A DNA stretch of 64,000 nucleotides from an uncultured Clostridia bacterium. GTDB taxonomy: Bacteria; Bacillota; Clostridia; Lachnospirales; Anaerotignaceae. The stretch spans positions 62,001 to 126,000 of the forward strand of contig CAJUNT010000008.1 in NCBI GenBank assembly GCA_910587735.1, read 5' to 3'. Below, piece by piece: positions 35,832 through 45,400 of the stretch. Both the position numbers and the translations under genes were made by a program. The notes below the pieces were generated by a model that searched no databases, was not told the DNA's origin, and was given only the letters and a program-made list of their open reading frames with translations. Numbering within the stretch: position 1 is the first letter of the stretch; each line of letters starts with the position of its first letter.

Positions 35832-36467
35832 TTACAAAAAAAATAAAAGCAATTCCATACCATGTATGATAGAAAATGTTACAGTATTTAATAAAGAACC
35901 AAATAAGCCAAATAACAACAGAAATATAAACAATACTTGTATGATTTTTTCATATTGCATATATGTGAAATATTGTTTTGCTGGTAAAACCACAGAAAGT
36001 ACTTTCACACAATCCATAGGAGGTACAGGCAAGCAATTACAAACAGCAAATGATATATTATAAACAACAAGTAAATTTAAAAATGTGCCTACTATGCTAC
36101 TATTAAAAGGTAGTATTTTCCATATAATCAATGCAATAAAAGCAAGTAATATATTTGCTATACTTGGTAATATTGTTACAAGCAATGTATCCCTTTTTCT
36201 ATTTTTATAATACAATGAGCTAGTATGCACTGTTCTGCTCCACCCAAATGCACCATATCCAAACAATGATGTAATAATAAATAATATTGCTCCTATTGGC
36301 TCTGTATGTTTTAATGGATTTAATGTTAAATTTTTTTCATTTTTTGGCGTATTGTCTCCTAATATTGTAGATATTACTGCTCTTGTAAATTCGTGACAAG
36401 ATGTTACTATAAAAAAACACAATATACTAAATACGATTTGCCATATGATATTTTGATTGAAAAACAT
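35832..36467 (-). CDS. Site-2-protease-like membrane protein with altered active site
   Basis: 211 aa, five to six membrane helices. The fold markers of small S2P/M50 proteins are present: the helix with HEFTRA, then LTLNPLKHTEPIG, and NCLPVPPMDCVKV. In active enzymes the first motif is HExxH and the last is LDG; here the second zinc histidine is Arg (HEFTR) and the glycine after Asp is Cys. Loss of one ligand suggests a pseudoprotease. Its place directly ahead of scpA is conserved in Clostridia. The ATG follows aaggaga. Confidence 0.82.
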   Translation of the reverse strand: MFFNQNIIWQIVFSILCFFIVTSCHEFTRAVISTILGDNTPKNEKNLTLNPLKHTEPIGAILFIITSLFGYGAFGWSRTVHTSSLYYKNRKRDTLLVTILPSIANILLAFIALIIWKILPFNSSIVGTFLNLLVVYNISFAVCNCLPVPPMDCVKVLSVVLPAKQYFTYMQYEKIIQVLFIFLLLFGLFGSLLNTVTFSIIHGMELLLFFL

Positions 36468-36504
36468 ATAAAATCTCCTTTATTATCTTTTTGTTGTGAC
36501 ACAA

Positions 36505-36539
36505 GAAGCTGCTTTTCTTTTAATTAGAAAAACAGCCTC
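36505..36539 (-). terminator. Hairpin after the GGDEF-EAL gene
   Basis: GAAGCTGCTTTTCT (36505-36518) pairs with AGAAAAACAGCCTC (36526-36539) with two mismatches. The T-rich tail on the minus strand is poor, so the terminator call is tentative. Confidence 0.45.
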
Positions 36540-36546
36540 TACACAA

Positions 36547-38784
36547 TTATATTTCTTCATAGAATATCATTTCTTCAAATGCTTCCTCTGATACTGGTTC
36601 TGGATAAGAATATCCTTCTACTATTGAACAACCTAGTGTTTTTAATATTTTTGCTTGTTTATCTGTTTGAATTCCTTCTACAATAATTTGTATTTGCAAT
36701 TCTTTCGCCATATCTAGTATACTTTTGATAATCATACGCTCTTTATCTGTAATATTGCCATTAGGTAAAAATCCCTTTTCTAATTTGATACTATCTATGG
36801 TAATCATTTTCATAATGTTTAAAAAAGCATATTGTGGACTAAAATGACAGATAGAAACCATAAAACCATATTCTTTTAATTTTTCAATGAGTGCCACATT
36901 TCTATCTATATCATCATATATTGCTGCTTCTTCTATTTCTAATATCACAAGAGAAGGTGTAATATCATATCTCTCCACAATCGCTTTTACTCTATTGAAA
37001 AAGTCTTCTCTATGAATATTTAGTCTTGCAACACTAACCGTTAATGGAAGCGGTACAAGTCCCCTATCAATCCAGTCTTTTTGTTTTTTACAAACTTCTT
37101 CTAAAAGCAACATATCCATTTCCAACAATATTCCTGTTTCTTTTAACACTAATACAAAATTCTCTGGCATAACAACACCTTTTTCTGGATGCTTCCATGT
37201 AGCAACTGCTTTTGCTCCTGTAAATTCTTTATTTTCTATATCAAATTGTAACAGAAAATAAGGAACAAATTCTTTATTTTGAAGTGCCTTATACATATCA
37301 GGTAATAATGTGTCACGAAGTGCTAATTGCTGTTGTAACTCTTTTTCAAATGTAACTATTTTTTTATCATTAGATTGTTTTGCCAATTCTAATGCTGCTG
37401 TTGTATATTCTAAAAGTTTTTCAAATTCATATTTTTCACTTAATACATTGATACCAGCAGAACAACGTATATTATCGTAATAAATATAATCGTTTTCTGA
37501 TACTTTTAATTGATTTAACTCAGATAATATTTCTTCTAATCGTCTTGTAGCGTCTTGCTTCGTTTTCGCTTTTATGAATAATCCAAAACAATCCTCTTTC
37601 AATCTTGCAACTAATTCATCTTCTTTTATAAAAGGTTGCATAATATTTGCAATATTTTTTAATATTTGTCCTCCCATAGCATAGCCAAATGTATCAGTTA
37701 ATTCGTTAAATGTATCTACCCCTATCATAGCAAATGTATAACCCTTTTTTTGAGAAACTTTTTTATAAAAAAGTTCCATTTTTTGTTTGTTTGCTAACTG
37801 TGTGATACTATCTACATCAACAACCTCTTTTTTATCATGCTTATAAAACCATATTGCCATACCAGCAAGCAATATCATAACAATATCAATAAGCAATGCA
37901 ATGTGGAGCATAATATTTGTAACATTTTGAAGTGAAAATTGTCCAGAAGGTATTACAGAAATTAAATACCAATCGCTTACACCTAAAGGACGATAAGATA
38001 AATAATTCGTTTCATTTTCATCATTTATGAATTTTATAATACCTCTTTCCAGTTTTCTCATGCTTCCTGGTAATTTTGAAAGCTCTGGTATATCATCAAA
38101 CACATCACTTTGTATAAATCCCTTTTCAAAGTCAAATGTAAAATGTACTGTTTCATTTTCAGGTAATACGATTGCCTCTCCTGTTTTTTTAACAATATAA
38201 TGAACGCCTTTCCCATCAAATAATGTCGTTTCCATAATACGTGCAAATTCTTCTGCTCGATATACTCCTGTTAATGAGCCAATTCTTCTTGTATTTTTTA
38301 ATATGGGTACAGATAAAAATAATATATTTTCTCCATCTTCTGATTTTTTTACATCAGAAATAATAATATCTTGTTTTTTTAGCATAGAAATTACTTTTAT
38401 TTGTTCCCTTCTAATACCATCAGAAAAAACAGTATTTTCTTGTTGTCTGTCTGTTAAAAACATATAATCATAACCATATTCTTGAACAAGTATATTCATA
38501 TCATCTATATTTTTTTGTGAAAAAATATCATCTTCTTGTGACATAATCCCTGCTGCTGTTTGCAAAGAACCTATTGTACGTAATATTTTTTCCGATACTA
38601 AATTACTGCTTTCTTCTGAAATTTCATTTAATAATACAATATTATTCCTTTCTAATGCAGATTTCATATAATATACTGAAAATGTTGTCATAATAATAAT
38701 AAATAGTGCTACCATAATCATAGTATAAATGTAAAATCTATTTTGTTTGCGGAATATTTTATTGAAAAAATTCATTTTATTCAT
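36547..38784 (-). CDS. Degenerate GGDEF-EAL membrane protein
   Basis: 745 aa. TM1 (about 20-42), an extracytoplasmic Cache-like sensor of about 250 residues, TM2 (about 290-312), then tandem GGDEF and EAL domains. The GGDEF signature is replaced by ARLKEDCFGLF. The EAL motif is AKAVATW, with Lys instead of the metal-binding Glu; the DDFG motif reads CHFS, although VEGIQT and the DSIKLEK lysine remain. Both cyclic-di-GMP synthesis and hydrolysis are therefore unlikely; a ligand-sensing or regulatory role is inferred. It lies 21 nt after the FapA gene and is probably co-transcribed. Confidence 0.85.
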   Translation of the reverse strand: MNKMNFFNKIFRKQNRFYIYTMIMVALFIIIMTTFSVYYMKSALERNNIVLLNEISEESSNLVSEKILRTIGSLQTAAGIMSQEDDIFSQKNIDDMNILVQEYGYDYMFLTDRQQENTVFSDGIRREQIKVISMLKKQDIIISDVKKSEDGENILFLSVPILKNTRRIGSLTGVYRAEEFARIMETTLFDGKGVHYIVKKTGEAIVLPENETVHFTFDFEKGFIQSDVFDDIPELSKLPGSMRKLERGIIKFINDENETNYLSYRPLGVSDWYLISVIPSGQFSLQNVTNIMLHIALLIDIVMILLAGMAIWFYKHDKKEVVDVDSITQLANKQKMELFYKKVSQKKGYTFAMIGVDTFNELTDTFGYAMGGQILKNIANIMQPFIKEDELVARLKEDCFGLFIKAKTKQDATRRLEEILSELNQLKVSENDYIYYDNIRCSAGINVLSEKYEFEKLLEYTTAALELAKQSNDKKIVTFEKELQQQLALRDTLLPDMYKALQNKEFVPYFLLQFDIENKEFTGAKAVATWKHPEKGVVMPENFVLVLKETGILLEMDMLLLEEVCKKQKDWIDRGLVPLPLTVSVARLNIHREDFFNRVKAIVERYDITPSLVILEIEEAAIYDDIDRNVALIEKLKEYGFMVSICHFSPQYAFLNIMKMITIDSIKLEKGFLPNGNITDKERMIIKSILDMAKELQIQIIVEGIQTDKQAKILKTLGCSIVEGYSYPEPVSEEAFEEMIFYEEI

Positions 38785-38805
38785 ATGATTTTATCCTCTA
38801 TTATG

Positions 38806-40428
38806 TTAATATTTAATTTTCCATTTTCCATCTATTTTTCTAATAGAACATTTTTGTTTTAATTCTTTATTTTGATAAATTCTATTTTCCATTAATATTG
38901 TTACATTAGGATATAGTTGTTTTTCTACATAAACACCTATTTCTGCCTTGCTTTTAATTTCCCCCAGTCGTCCTTCTAGTTCGCCTAATTTTACATCTAA
39001 ACGCTTTTGAGCCATTTTTGTACGGAATAATAATATTTGCGCTTCCTCAGAATTAGATGATTTGATTTTTCTTTCTTGTTGTTCTATTATTTTATTGTAT
39101 TCTTGTTGTTCTTTTTTTGTCCCAGCAATTCTTTGAAGTAATTCTTTAGGGTAATTGATTTCTAATTTTGTTAAACTATATGCATCATTTCCTATTTCAA
39201 CTGCTATAATTTCAACTGCTTTCGCTTTTCCTCCAATGATAAAACCACGTTTTCCAGAAAGTTTTATTTTTTGTTCCGATTCTATATTAGAATTTAATAC
39301 ATAATCTGCATAAATATTTTTTTTAGCAAATACTGTTGCATGTTCAATAAATAAGGCACTAATATCTCCATTCGCTTTGATTTCAGATAATCCACTGCCT
39401 TTTATGCCTCCTCGCACAACAATATCGCCACTGGAAGATAATTTTGCATCTTCTACTACTCCATCTACAATAATATTACCACTTGCTTTTACTTTAAATC
39501 CAGATTGAACATGACCTTTTATATAGATTGAACCAATAAAACTTAAATTTCCTGTACTAGCATCAACATCTTGCACTGTTAGTATTTTGTCTATATAAAT
39601 AGTATTATTGACATAATGTACTTCACCATCACAAGTTGCTATAATATGTGTTTCTTCTCCTTCTATAACTGATTTTGTATTTTTACCTGCCTCTATTCTG
39701 AGTTTTTCTCCATCTTCTGCCTTTATTACTTTTCCCAAAATGCTTATACCATCTTTACCAGGTTTTGGCTTTTTAATTTTACATAATATATCCCCTTCTT
39801 TTACTTCTTTTACATACGCAAGTTCTTTATAATCAATCATACCACTTTTGGGGTCAATTTTGGGAAGTAATTTTCCTTCTGGGTCAAATTGAAAATCTGT
39901 TTCTCCGCTTTCTCCAGCAACTGGAGGCGTTCCTTCCGCTATCAAAAAACCTGTATTGTATATTGGCGTTCTGGATAAGCGATTTACATATTGTTGTTTG
40001 ATACCATGCACTACGCCACATTCTTCTAATATTTTTGTAAGCATTTCATTTGATATTTTTTTTCCTCTTGCTTTAGGTGGTGTAATAAATACTCTCATTC
40101 TAATATCATCTTTTTCAAAATAGACTTTTACAGTAGAATCAGGAGGCGCACCAAACACCATATTACGTCCTGTATCATAGTTTCTTTTATTGTATTTTCC
40201 TAAAACTAAAATTTCTTCTGCTTCTTGTTTATAACTTTGTTCTGTTTTTTGAATTGCTGCATAAAAAAATTGCTGTAATGTCATTTCTTGGTATTCCACA
40301 AAATCATTTTCTTGCTCCGCTGTTCCATTAAAGAAATAATTGATTTCATTATGAGATAATTTGTTGTGCTGCACATCATTGTTTTCTTGCAGTATACATT
40401 CTAATAGGCTTTGCTGTTCACTCATCAT
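38806..40428 (-). CDS. FapA family (DUF342) protein
   Basis: 540 aa. The central part is a beta-helix rich in VKASGNIIVDG, SSGDIVVRGG and KANGDIS-type repeats (about residues 300-400), followed by a coiled coil (about 420-490). The N-terminal third is the FapA domain. DUF342 proteins are cytoplasmic and have been linked to polar localisation, flagella or cell-surface regulation; a precise role is not known. The coupling with a degenerate GGDEF-EAL protein suggests a shared signalling function. Start (ATGATG) follows aaaggcg. Confidence 0.85.
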   Translation of the reverse strand: MMSEQQSLLECILQENNDVQHNKLSHNEINYFFNGTAEQENDFVEYQEMTLQQFFYAAIQKTEQSYKQEAEEILVLGKYNKRNYDTGRNMVFGAPPDSTVKVYFEKDDIRMRVFITPPKARGKKISNEMLTKILEECGVVHGIKQQYVNRLSRTPIYNTGFLIAEGTPPVAGESGETDFQFDPEGKLLPKIDPKSGMIDYKELAYVKEVKEGDILCKIKKPKPGKDGISILGKVIKAEDGEKLRIEAGKNTKSVIEGEETHIIATCDGEVHYVNNTIYIDKILTVQDVDASTGNLSFIGSIYIKGHVQSGFKVKASGNIIVDGVVEDAKLSSSGDIVVRGGIKGSGLSEIKANGDISALFIEHATVFAKKNIYADYVLNSNIESEQKIKLSGKRGFIIGGKAKAVEIIAVEIGNDAYSLTKLEINYPKELLQRIAGTKKEQQEYNKIIEQQERKIKSSNSEEAQILLFRTKMAQKRLDVKLGELEGRLGEIKSKAEIGVYVEKQLYPNVTILMENRIYQNKELKQKCSIRKIDGKWKIKY

Positions 40429-40568
40429 TTTTTCACGCCTTTCTTACCTCATTTTATAATTAGTTACACTCCATTTTTAAACATAAGTATACCATAATAT
40501 TCGTTCCATTTCAATAAATTGCACATCGTTCATATAAAATTTTTGATATTATTTTAATATAATTGACA

Positions 40569-40616
40569 AAAAAATAAAAGCGCCCATGCTAGTGTCTGTG
40601 TATATAGGCGCTTTTT
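40569..40616 (-). terminator. Terminator of the LytTR/GHKL operon
   Basis: AAAAGCGCC (40576-40584) pairs with GGCGCTTTT (40607-40615) around a 22-nt loop. On the minus strand a TTTTATTTTTTT follows. It is about 210 nt past the kinase stop; the space between (40617-40825) holds nothing I recognise beyond a possible 12-codon frame. Confidence 0.75.
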
Positions 40617-40825
40617 ATAAAATAAATATTTTACAGATTTGAGTATATCAATGGGAAACGATTTAAATGCTGTTCATGGGGTCGTAATAAGCAAATTAAA
40701 TATTTGACTTACTCAATAAAACTGCTAATATTTACTTATCATATTCTTATATCAATATTCTACAAAAAATTACATAAAAATTCATTCATTTGGGACATTT
40801 TGTATTTTTTATTATCTATTTTGTT

Positions 40826-42118
40826 TTATACTTCAATCAATATTCTGCACAAAAACAAATTGTTTTCACATTTAAAATCAATATCACCATGATAAATATT
40901 GACACTTCTAATAATGCTTTGAATACCTATACCCTCTTTATGTTTTGACTTTGGTATGCCTTGCTCAAAATGTATATCATCATTACAGGTATTTTTTACT
41001 ATAATGGCTAATTTTTTACATTTAATGTATAATGACACATCAATTTTAGTAACAGGCTTTCCAGAGTCTTGACAGCCATGTATCGCATTATCAAGTACAT
41101 TCCCTAATATTGCTGTTAAATCAATATCCCTAATGTTGATATCATTTCCTACTTTTGCATCAATAGATATTGCAACACCTGCCATAGTAGCTTTTTCCAC
41201 ATAAGCTGTAAAAATACTGTTTATTGTTCTGTTTTCACAATATACCTTAAAAGCATTGTTTTCAATTTCCTGCTCTTGCTCACTTAAATATTGTAGTAAT
41301 CCATCTATATCCCCCTTTTTGGCATACTCTGCAATCATCAAATTGTGATGTCTGGAATCATGTCTGATACGTTTTGATGTCCATATGCTTTTTTGTATTT
41401 CAGAAAATTCTTTTTCTAAAAAAGCATTATTCATAGCAGTATATTTTAATTCTTCTCTTATTAGATTTTCTTTCAACATAGTAAACATCATTTGTAACAT
41501 AACAATATGTGTAGCAAACAATATCGTACAAATACCGATAAATAAAATTTGTTCTTGCAATGACCTTGCCATCACATGAGTTGGGTACATACCAGAATAA
41601 ATAACTAATACATCACCTAAAAATGCTATTAATGCAAGTACTGCCCAGTTAATTTTAAATGTATTTGCTAGTTCTCTGTATGTTTTTCTCAAAGCACGAT
41701 AATATGCATAAAACACAACTATAAAATATAATATCCTAAATAATATATCTATCCAAGGATTCCCATTACAACAAACATATGCAAGTGAAACGCTGATATA
41801 AATACCAAACAATAACACAAATGTTTGCAGACATATATTATATATCACTTGAAATAATGTGTTTTCACTTAATGCATAAAAAAATAATGTTGCCCATATC
41901 ACAATGGATATTGTGCAATATTTTGAATAGCTTTCGCTATCAACAGATACCCATATTGTACCTACCAGCGTATGAAATAGTATAAAAAATATATAATAAA
42001 AAATGTTTTTTTTATAGGAATATTTTGGATTGTCTAAAACAAGAAATAAAAAACATAGCTGAGCGATTTCAAGCAAATTACGACAAATACTAAGTTGTGC
42101 AGTAATTCCCAATACCAC
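40826..42118 (-). CDS. GHKL sensor histidine kinase, AgrC-like
   Basis: About 430 aa. Six to seven N-terminal membrane helices are followed by a cytoplasmic kinase with the phospho-histidine in RIRHDSRHH and the ATP-binding N-box LGNVLDNAIHG. This is the HPK10/GHKL type that pairs with LytTR regulators and often senses peptides. The ATG at 42154 is poor because GGGGGAGG lies after it; a GTG at 42118, 9 nt from that site, gives a sensible start and ends the overlap with the regulator. No AgrB/AgrD-like gene is seen nearby. Confidence 0.87.
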   Translation of the reverse strand: MVLGITAQLSICRNLLEIAQLCFLFLVLDNPKYSYKKNIFYYIFFILFHTLVGTIWVSVDSESYSKYCTISIVIWATLFFYALSENTLFQVIYNICLQTFVLLFGIYISVSLAYVCCNGNPWIDILFRILYFIVVFYAYYRALRKTYRELANTFKINWAVLALIAFLGDVLVIYSGMYPTHVMARSLQEQILFIGICTILFATHIVMLQMMFTMLKENLIREELKYTAMNNAFLEKEFSEIQKSIWTSKRIRHDSRHHNLMIAEYAKKGDIDGLLQYLSEQEQEIENNAFKVYCENRTINSIFTAYVEKATMAGVAISIDAKVGNDINIRDIDLTAILGNVLDNAIHGCQDSGKPVTKIDVSLYIKCKKLAIIVKNTCNDDIHFEQGIPKSKHKEGIGIQSIIRSVNIYHGDIDFKCENNLFLCRILIEV

Positions 42119-42134
42119 AGCATCATTCCTCCCC

Positions 42135-42854
42135 CTAATTACAATAATATTCAAAATATGCCTCTTTTAATTTGGCATATGCTCCCCTAGGTAAATAAAA
42201 ATCTTTTCCATTTGTAAATGTTAGCTTTTTAGAGTTAAAATTTTTGATATGATATAAATTTACAATGTAAGAAGAACCTAATTTTATAAATTCTGTCCAT
42301 TTTTGCATACATTCATATAAAGCTGTCATAGTGATTCTAATTTTTTTATTACTTCCATCAATTAAATGAATACACTGATAATTTTTTTGTGATTCGCAAT
42401 ATATAATGTTGCATATTGCTATGCGCTCCAACATACCTTCTACACGTAATATAATATATTGCTCTGTTTCTTTTTGATATTCCTCTGTCAATTTTTTTAT
42501 AATAGAAAATAGCTGTTGTTCTTTTAATGGTTTTACTAAATATTGTATAGCATTTACACCATATGCTTCTAATGCATGGTCTTTTGATGTTGTAATAAAA
42601 ACAATATTATTTTCAAATCCAATTTGACGGAGTTTTTTAGCAACTTCCACACCATTTTCCTGTTCCATATAGACATCTAAAAATAATATGTCTGGTATAT
42701 AACCTGTATTGATACAACAATATAATTTTTTTGCGGATAAAAAAGTTTTAATATTACATTCTAATTTATTGTTTTTTATATACTTTTTTAACAGTATAAC
42801 TATTTTATCAATTTCTTTTTGTTCATCGTCACATATTGCTATTGTATACATCAC
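42135..42854 (-). CDS. LytTR-family response regulator, AgrA-like
   Basis: 239 aa. The receiver has the acidic pair CDDE and phospho-aspartate in DILFLDVYME; the conserved lysine is in YLVKPLKEQ. The C-terminal LytTR DNA-binding domain includes CESQKNYQCIH and VNLYHIKNF. It is phosphorylated by the kinase encoded just downstream. The start follows a weak ctcctttaaaag-type site (minus aaaggag). Confidence 0.9.
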   Translation of the reverse strand: MMYTIAICDDEQKEIDKIVILLKKYIKNNKLECNIKTFLSAKKLYCCINTGYIPDILFLDVYMEQENGVEVAKKLRQIGFENNIVFITTSKDHALEAYGVNAIQYLVKPLKEQQLFSIIKKLTEEYQKETEQYIILRVEGMLERIAICNIIYCESQKNYQCIHLIDGSNKKIRITMTALYECMQKWTEFIKLGSSYIVNLYHIKNFNSKKLTFTNGKDFYLPRGAYAKLKEAYFEYYCN

Positions 42855-43209
42855 TAACTCCTTTAAAAGTATTATTCTATTTTAACTATATTATAATATC
42901 ATCTACTTTGCAATAGAAATAAAATCATATTCACATAATGAAAATGTATTATTGTTTTTTTCAGTAATGCCATTATTTTAATAAAAAATATAACATAATT
43001 TTACATTGTTTTGATTATAATATGAAATAATATCATTTGTCAATTCATAATAATCTAGTATAAAATCATTTTACAACCGAAAAAATTATCAAAATATTAG
43101 TATTATATTAAATATAATCTAATAATAAGTTATTTTATAGCTTATTTCAGCTTATCAATAAAGTCTTACCCATACTTATTTTAAAGCAATAAAATATAGG
43201 AGAAAAAAT
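42855..43209. other. A/T-rich divergent intergenic region
   Basis: 355 nt between the LytTR regulator and the XRE genes. It is extremely A+T-rich and must hold the promoters of both units; several TTGNNN/TATAAT-like words occur but none pairs with convincing spacing. I see no gene, RNA or clear dyad. Confidence 0.5.
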
Positions 43210-43518
43210 ATGTTTGATAAAATAAAATTTGGAAATACCATTAAAAAACTTTGTAAAATCAATCATTTAACTGCATATCAACTTGCACAAAAATTAAATG
43301 TCAGTGAAGATTATTTATATAAAATTCAAAATGGTAAAAATATACCTTCTATTGCTATGTTTATTTCTATTATCAATTATTTTGGATTAAGCGCAGAAAA
43401 TTTTTATTATTTTGATATCAAATCAAGTCAACAAAATACATTACATTTTACAAATATAGAATATAAATTTTTGTATGAGACATTGATTGATTATGTTATG
43501 TCTAATGAGTTACAATAA
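43210..43518 (+). CDS. XRE-family transcriptional regulator
   Basis: 102 aa. The helix-turn-helix covers about residues 20-45 (LTAYQLAQKLNVSEDYLYKIQNG) and ends with FGLSAENFY. The short C-terminal tail is hydrophobic. Followed after 16 nt by another XRE gene, so the two form a unit. No regulated gene is identified. Confidence 0.8.
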   Translation: MFDKIKFGNTIKKLCKINHLTAYQLAQKLNVSEDYLYKIQNGKNIPSIAMFISIINYFGLSAENFYYFDIKSSQQNTLHFTNIEYKFLYETLIDYVMSNELQ

Positions 43519-43534
43519 AAGGCGGTATGATAAT

Positions 43535-43912
43535 ATGTTTGATAATATGGCACTTGGTAAAAGAATGAAATATTATCGAAATAAAAAAAATTTATCTCAA
43601 AAACAATTAGCAAATTTGGTTGATATGCCTCAAAGTACAATATCTCGTTTAGAAAGGGGTGTGATTGGGCTATTTAATATTAAAAAATTGAGTATTTTAG
43701 CAGATGCACTTGATGTAACATTAGATGACCTGCTTTATGATAGTATTGATTCATTAAAAAAACAAAATGAAAATATTTCATTTTCTCATTATGAAATGAA
43801 ATTAAAAGAACTTTTATTAACATTTAATGACAATCAATTATTATTTTATAATCATTTGATTGAAAATTTTGTTACATTTAAAGAGCTTTCTCAAAAAGAA
43901 AAAAAAGAATAA
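43535..43912 (+). CDS. XRE-family transcriptional regulator
   Basis: 125 aa from the ATG at 43535 (aaaggcgg upstream); a longer frame from 43487 overlaps the previous gene. The helix-turn-helix (LSQKQLANLVDMPQSTISRLERG) spans about residues 19-41 and LDVTLDDLLYD closes the domain. The C-terminal half is helical and unrecognised. Part of a two-gene XRE unit, convergent with a stalk-domain gene. Confidence 0.82.
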   Translation: MFDNMALGKRMKYYRNKKNLSQKQLANLVDMPQSTISRLERGVIGLFNIKKLSILADALDVTLDDLLYDSIDSLKKQNENISFSHYEMKLKELLLTFNDNQLLFYNHLIENFVTFKELSQKEKKE

Positions 43913-43915
43913 AAA

Positions 43916-43943
43916 TACAGCAGTAATTGATATTACTGCTGTA
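43916..43943. terminator. Bidirectional terminator
   Basis: TACAGCAGTAAT (43916-43927) and ATTACTGCTGTA (43932-43943), a perfect 12-bp stem with a 4-nt loop. The minus strand then reads TTTTTATT, so it is strongest for the stalk-domain gene. Confidence 0.82.
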
Positions 43944-43952
43944 CTAATTTGT

Positions 43953-45065
43953 TTAGTATGTTATAAATAATTCTTTTCCCTGCTCTATCCACACAATATT
44001 TTCTTTTGTAATGCTTAATATTTCGATTACTGCTTTTATAGGTATATACAGTCTATTGTTTTTTATTTCTACTGATACTGGCATATTGATATCATTTCCG
44101 TTTAAATTCATAATGTCGCTGTCTTTTTTAATAACGGCATATCGGGGACTTGTTTTGTATGTTTTTATCAAAGCTGTTTGTTCTTTTTCGTCCCAAAAAA
44201 TATGTATAGATGTTTTGGGCTCTGATAGCACTTCTATATCTTTTACTGCTATCATAATTTCTCCATCTTTTTCATATGTGTTGCATAATTTGCCTTTTAT
44301 TAAATATTTATCTTTTTGTGAATACGGTGGCGGATAGTCATTTTTTTCATACCAGTCTGATTGTGTTTGTGCTTCCTTTACTTCTTTTTCATTGATGTAA
44401 TATGAATATTTCTTTTCGTCAATTTTTGTTTTTCCTTTTATTTCTATTTCAAGTATTCTAAAACCATAATAAAGGTCACCTGTTAAATGCTTTTCATGGT
44501 AGTTACTCCATGCAGCATATTCTATTGTTCTACAGCCACTTTGTCCCCTTATATCTCTAATATTGTTAGAATATAATGATGTTACGCCACGAGCATTTGT
44601 TATAATAAATAAATCATCTGTGCCTATAAAAATATCATTTTCTGTTATATCTGGCACAACTGTTAGTACTCTTTCCATGCCATCTGCTATTACCTTTCTT
44701 TGTCCTTCAAAAAATGTAACATTTTTGCCTTCTAATGTTATAGTAACTATTTTTTTATTTTGATTGTAAACAAATTCAGAACTTTGTCCATTTTGTTCAA
44801 TCAATTCCCTAAAAGGTAGCATAATGATATTTTCTTTTATATAAGACTTTTTTTGAAAATTTATTTCTTTGCCTCCTATTTCTAATATTATCTCTCCATT
44901 ATATATACATAGCAGATATCTTGGTGAAAAATCAATATCATCAATGGTTTTTGGTAAACTATCTGGTACAGTATCGAAAAATTCTGATGTACTTGCTATC
45001 GCAACAATAGGAAAACAAAAAAACATAGTAAATAATATCCATATAGTAATGATATATTTTTTCAT
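43953..45065 (-). CDS. Secreted protein with copper-amine-oxidase-like stalk domains
   Basis: 370 aa with a signal peptide (hydrophobic residues 5-24, cleavage near AIAS). One stalk-type domain is near residues 50-120 (MLPFRELIEQNG, VTITLEGKNVTFFEGQ) and another at the C-terminus (LYIPIKAVIEILSIT, IVWIEQGKELFI). The middle has an unassigned domain rich in Lys, Tyr and Asp. Such domains occur in surface proteins of Clostridia; no enzymatic motif is visible. The start follows ggtggtg. Confidence 0.75.
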   Translation of the reverse strand: MKKYIITIWILFTMFFCFPIVAIASTSEFFDTVPDSLPKTIDDIDFSPRYLLCIYNGEIILEIGGKEINFQKKSYIKENIIMLPFRELIEQNGQSSEFVYNQNKKIVTITLEGKNVTFFEGQRKVIADGMERVLTVVPDITENDIFIGTDDLFIITNARGVTSLYSNNIRDIRGQSGCRTIEYAAWSNYHEKHLTGDLYYGFRILEIEIKGKTKIDEKKYSYYINEKEVKEAQTQSDWYEKNDYPPPYSQKDKYLIKGKLCNTYEKDGEIMIAVKDIEVLSEPKTSIHIFWDEKEQTALIKTYKTSPRYAVIKKDSDIMNLNGNDINMPVSVEIKNNRLYIPIKAVIEILSITKENIVWIEQGKELFITY

Positions 45066-45117
45066 GATGACACCACCTTTAATACATTCTTACATTAAAA
45101 TATTTTTCAACCTACTA

Positions 45118-45400
45118 TCAATTTGCTGCAAATAAATATTTATAATCTGTACGATTATCATCTTCTGTATAAGCACATATTTCTGAATCATAACTTCTTT
45201 TAGAAGCTGATTTATAAATACCTATTAGTTCATAATTTATAATTTCCTTCATCGTCATATAGCATAGCAATCGTAGAACCACTATCTCCAGAAAATGTTT
45301 TTTTCGTATCTATTGTTTTTAACATTATCATATTATAATAAACACATTCTCCATTATCATCAGGATTATCAAAACGTTTTTTGCAGTTAAATGTTGCAAA
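45118..45400 (-). pseudogene. C-terminal remnant of a chymotrypsin-like protease
   Basis: The minus strand encodes CKKRFDNPDDNGECVYY, then KTFSGDSGSTIAMLYDDEGN with the GDSG active-site motif of S1 serine proteases. A frame change near 45245 continues as IINYELIGIYKSASKR and ends KYLFAAN-stop. The catalytic His and Asp regions are missing because the 5' part ends at about 45400, where the AraC remnant begins. A frameshift plus truncation makes this a pseudogene. Confidence 0.6.

Noticed and set aside
40704..40892. Small hydrophobic plus-strand frame that could be an AgrD-like peptide
   Set aside because: It overlaps the kinase C-terminus antisense and lacks a ribosome site and AgrD-like charged/cysteine features.
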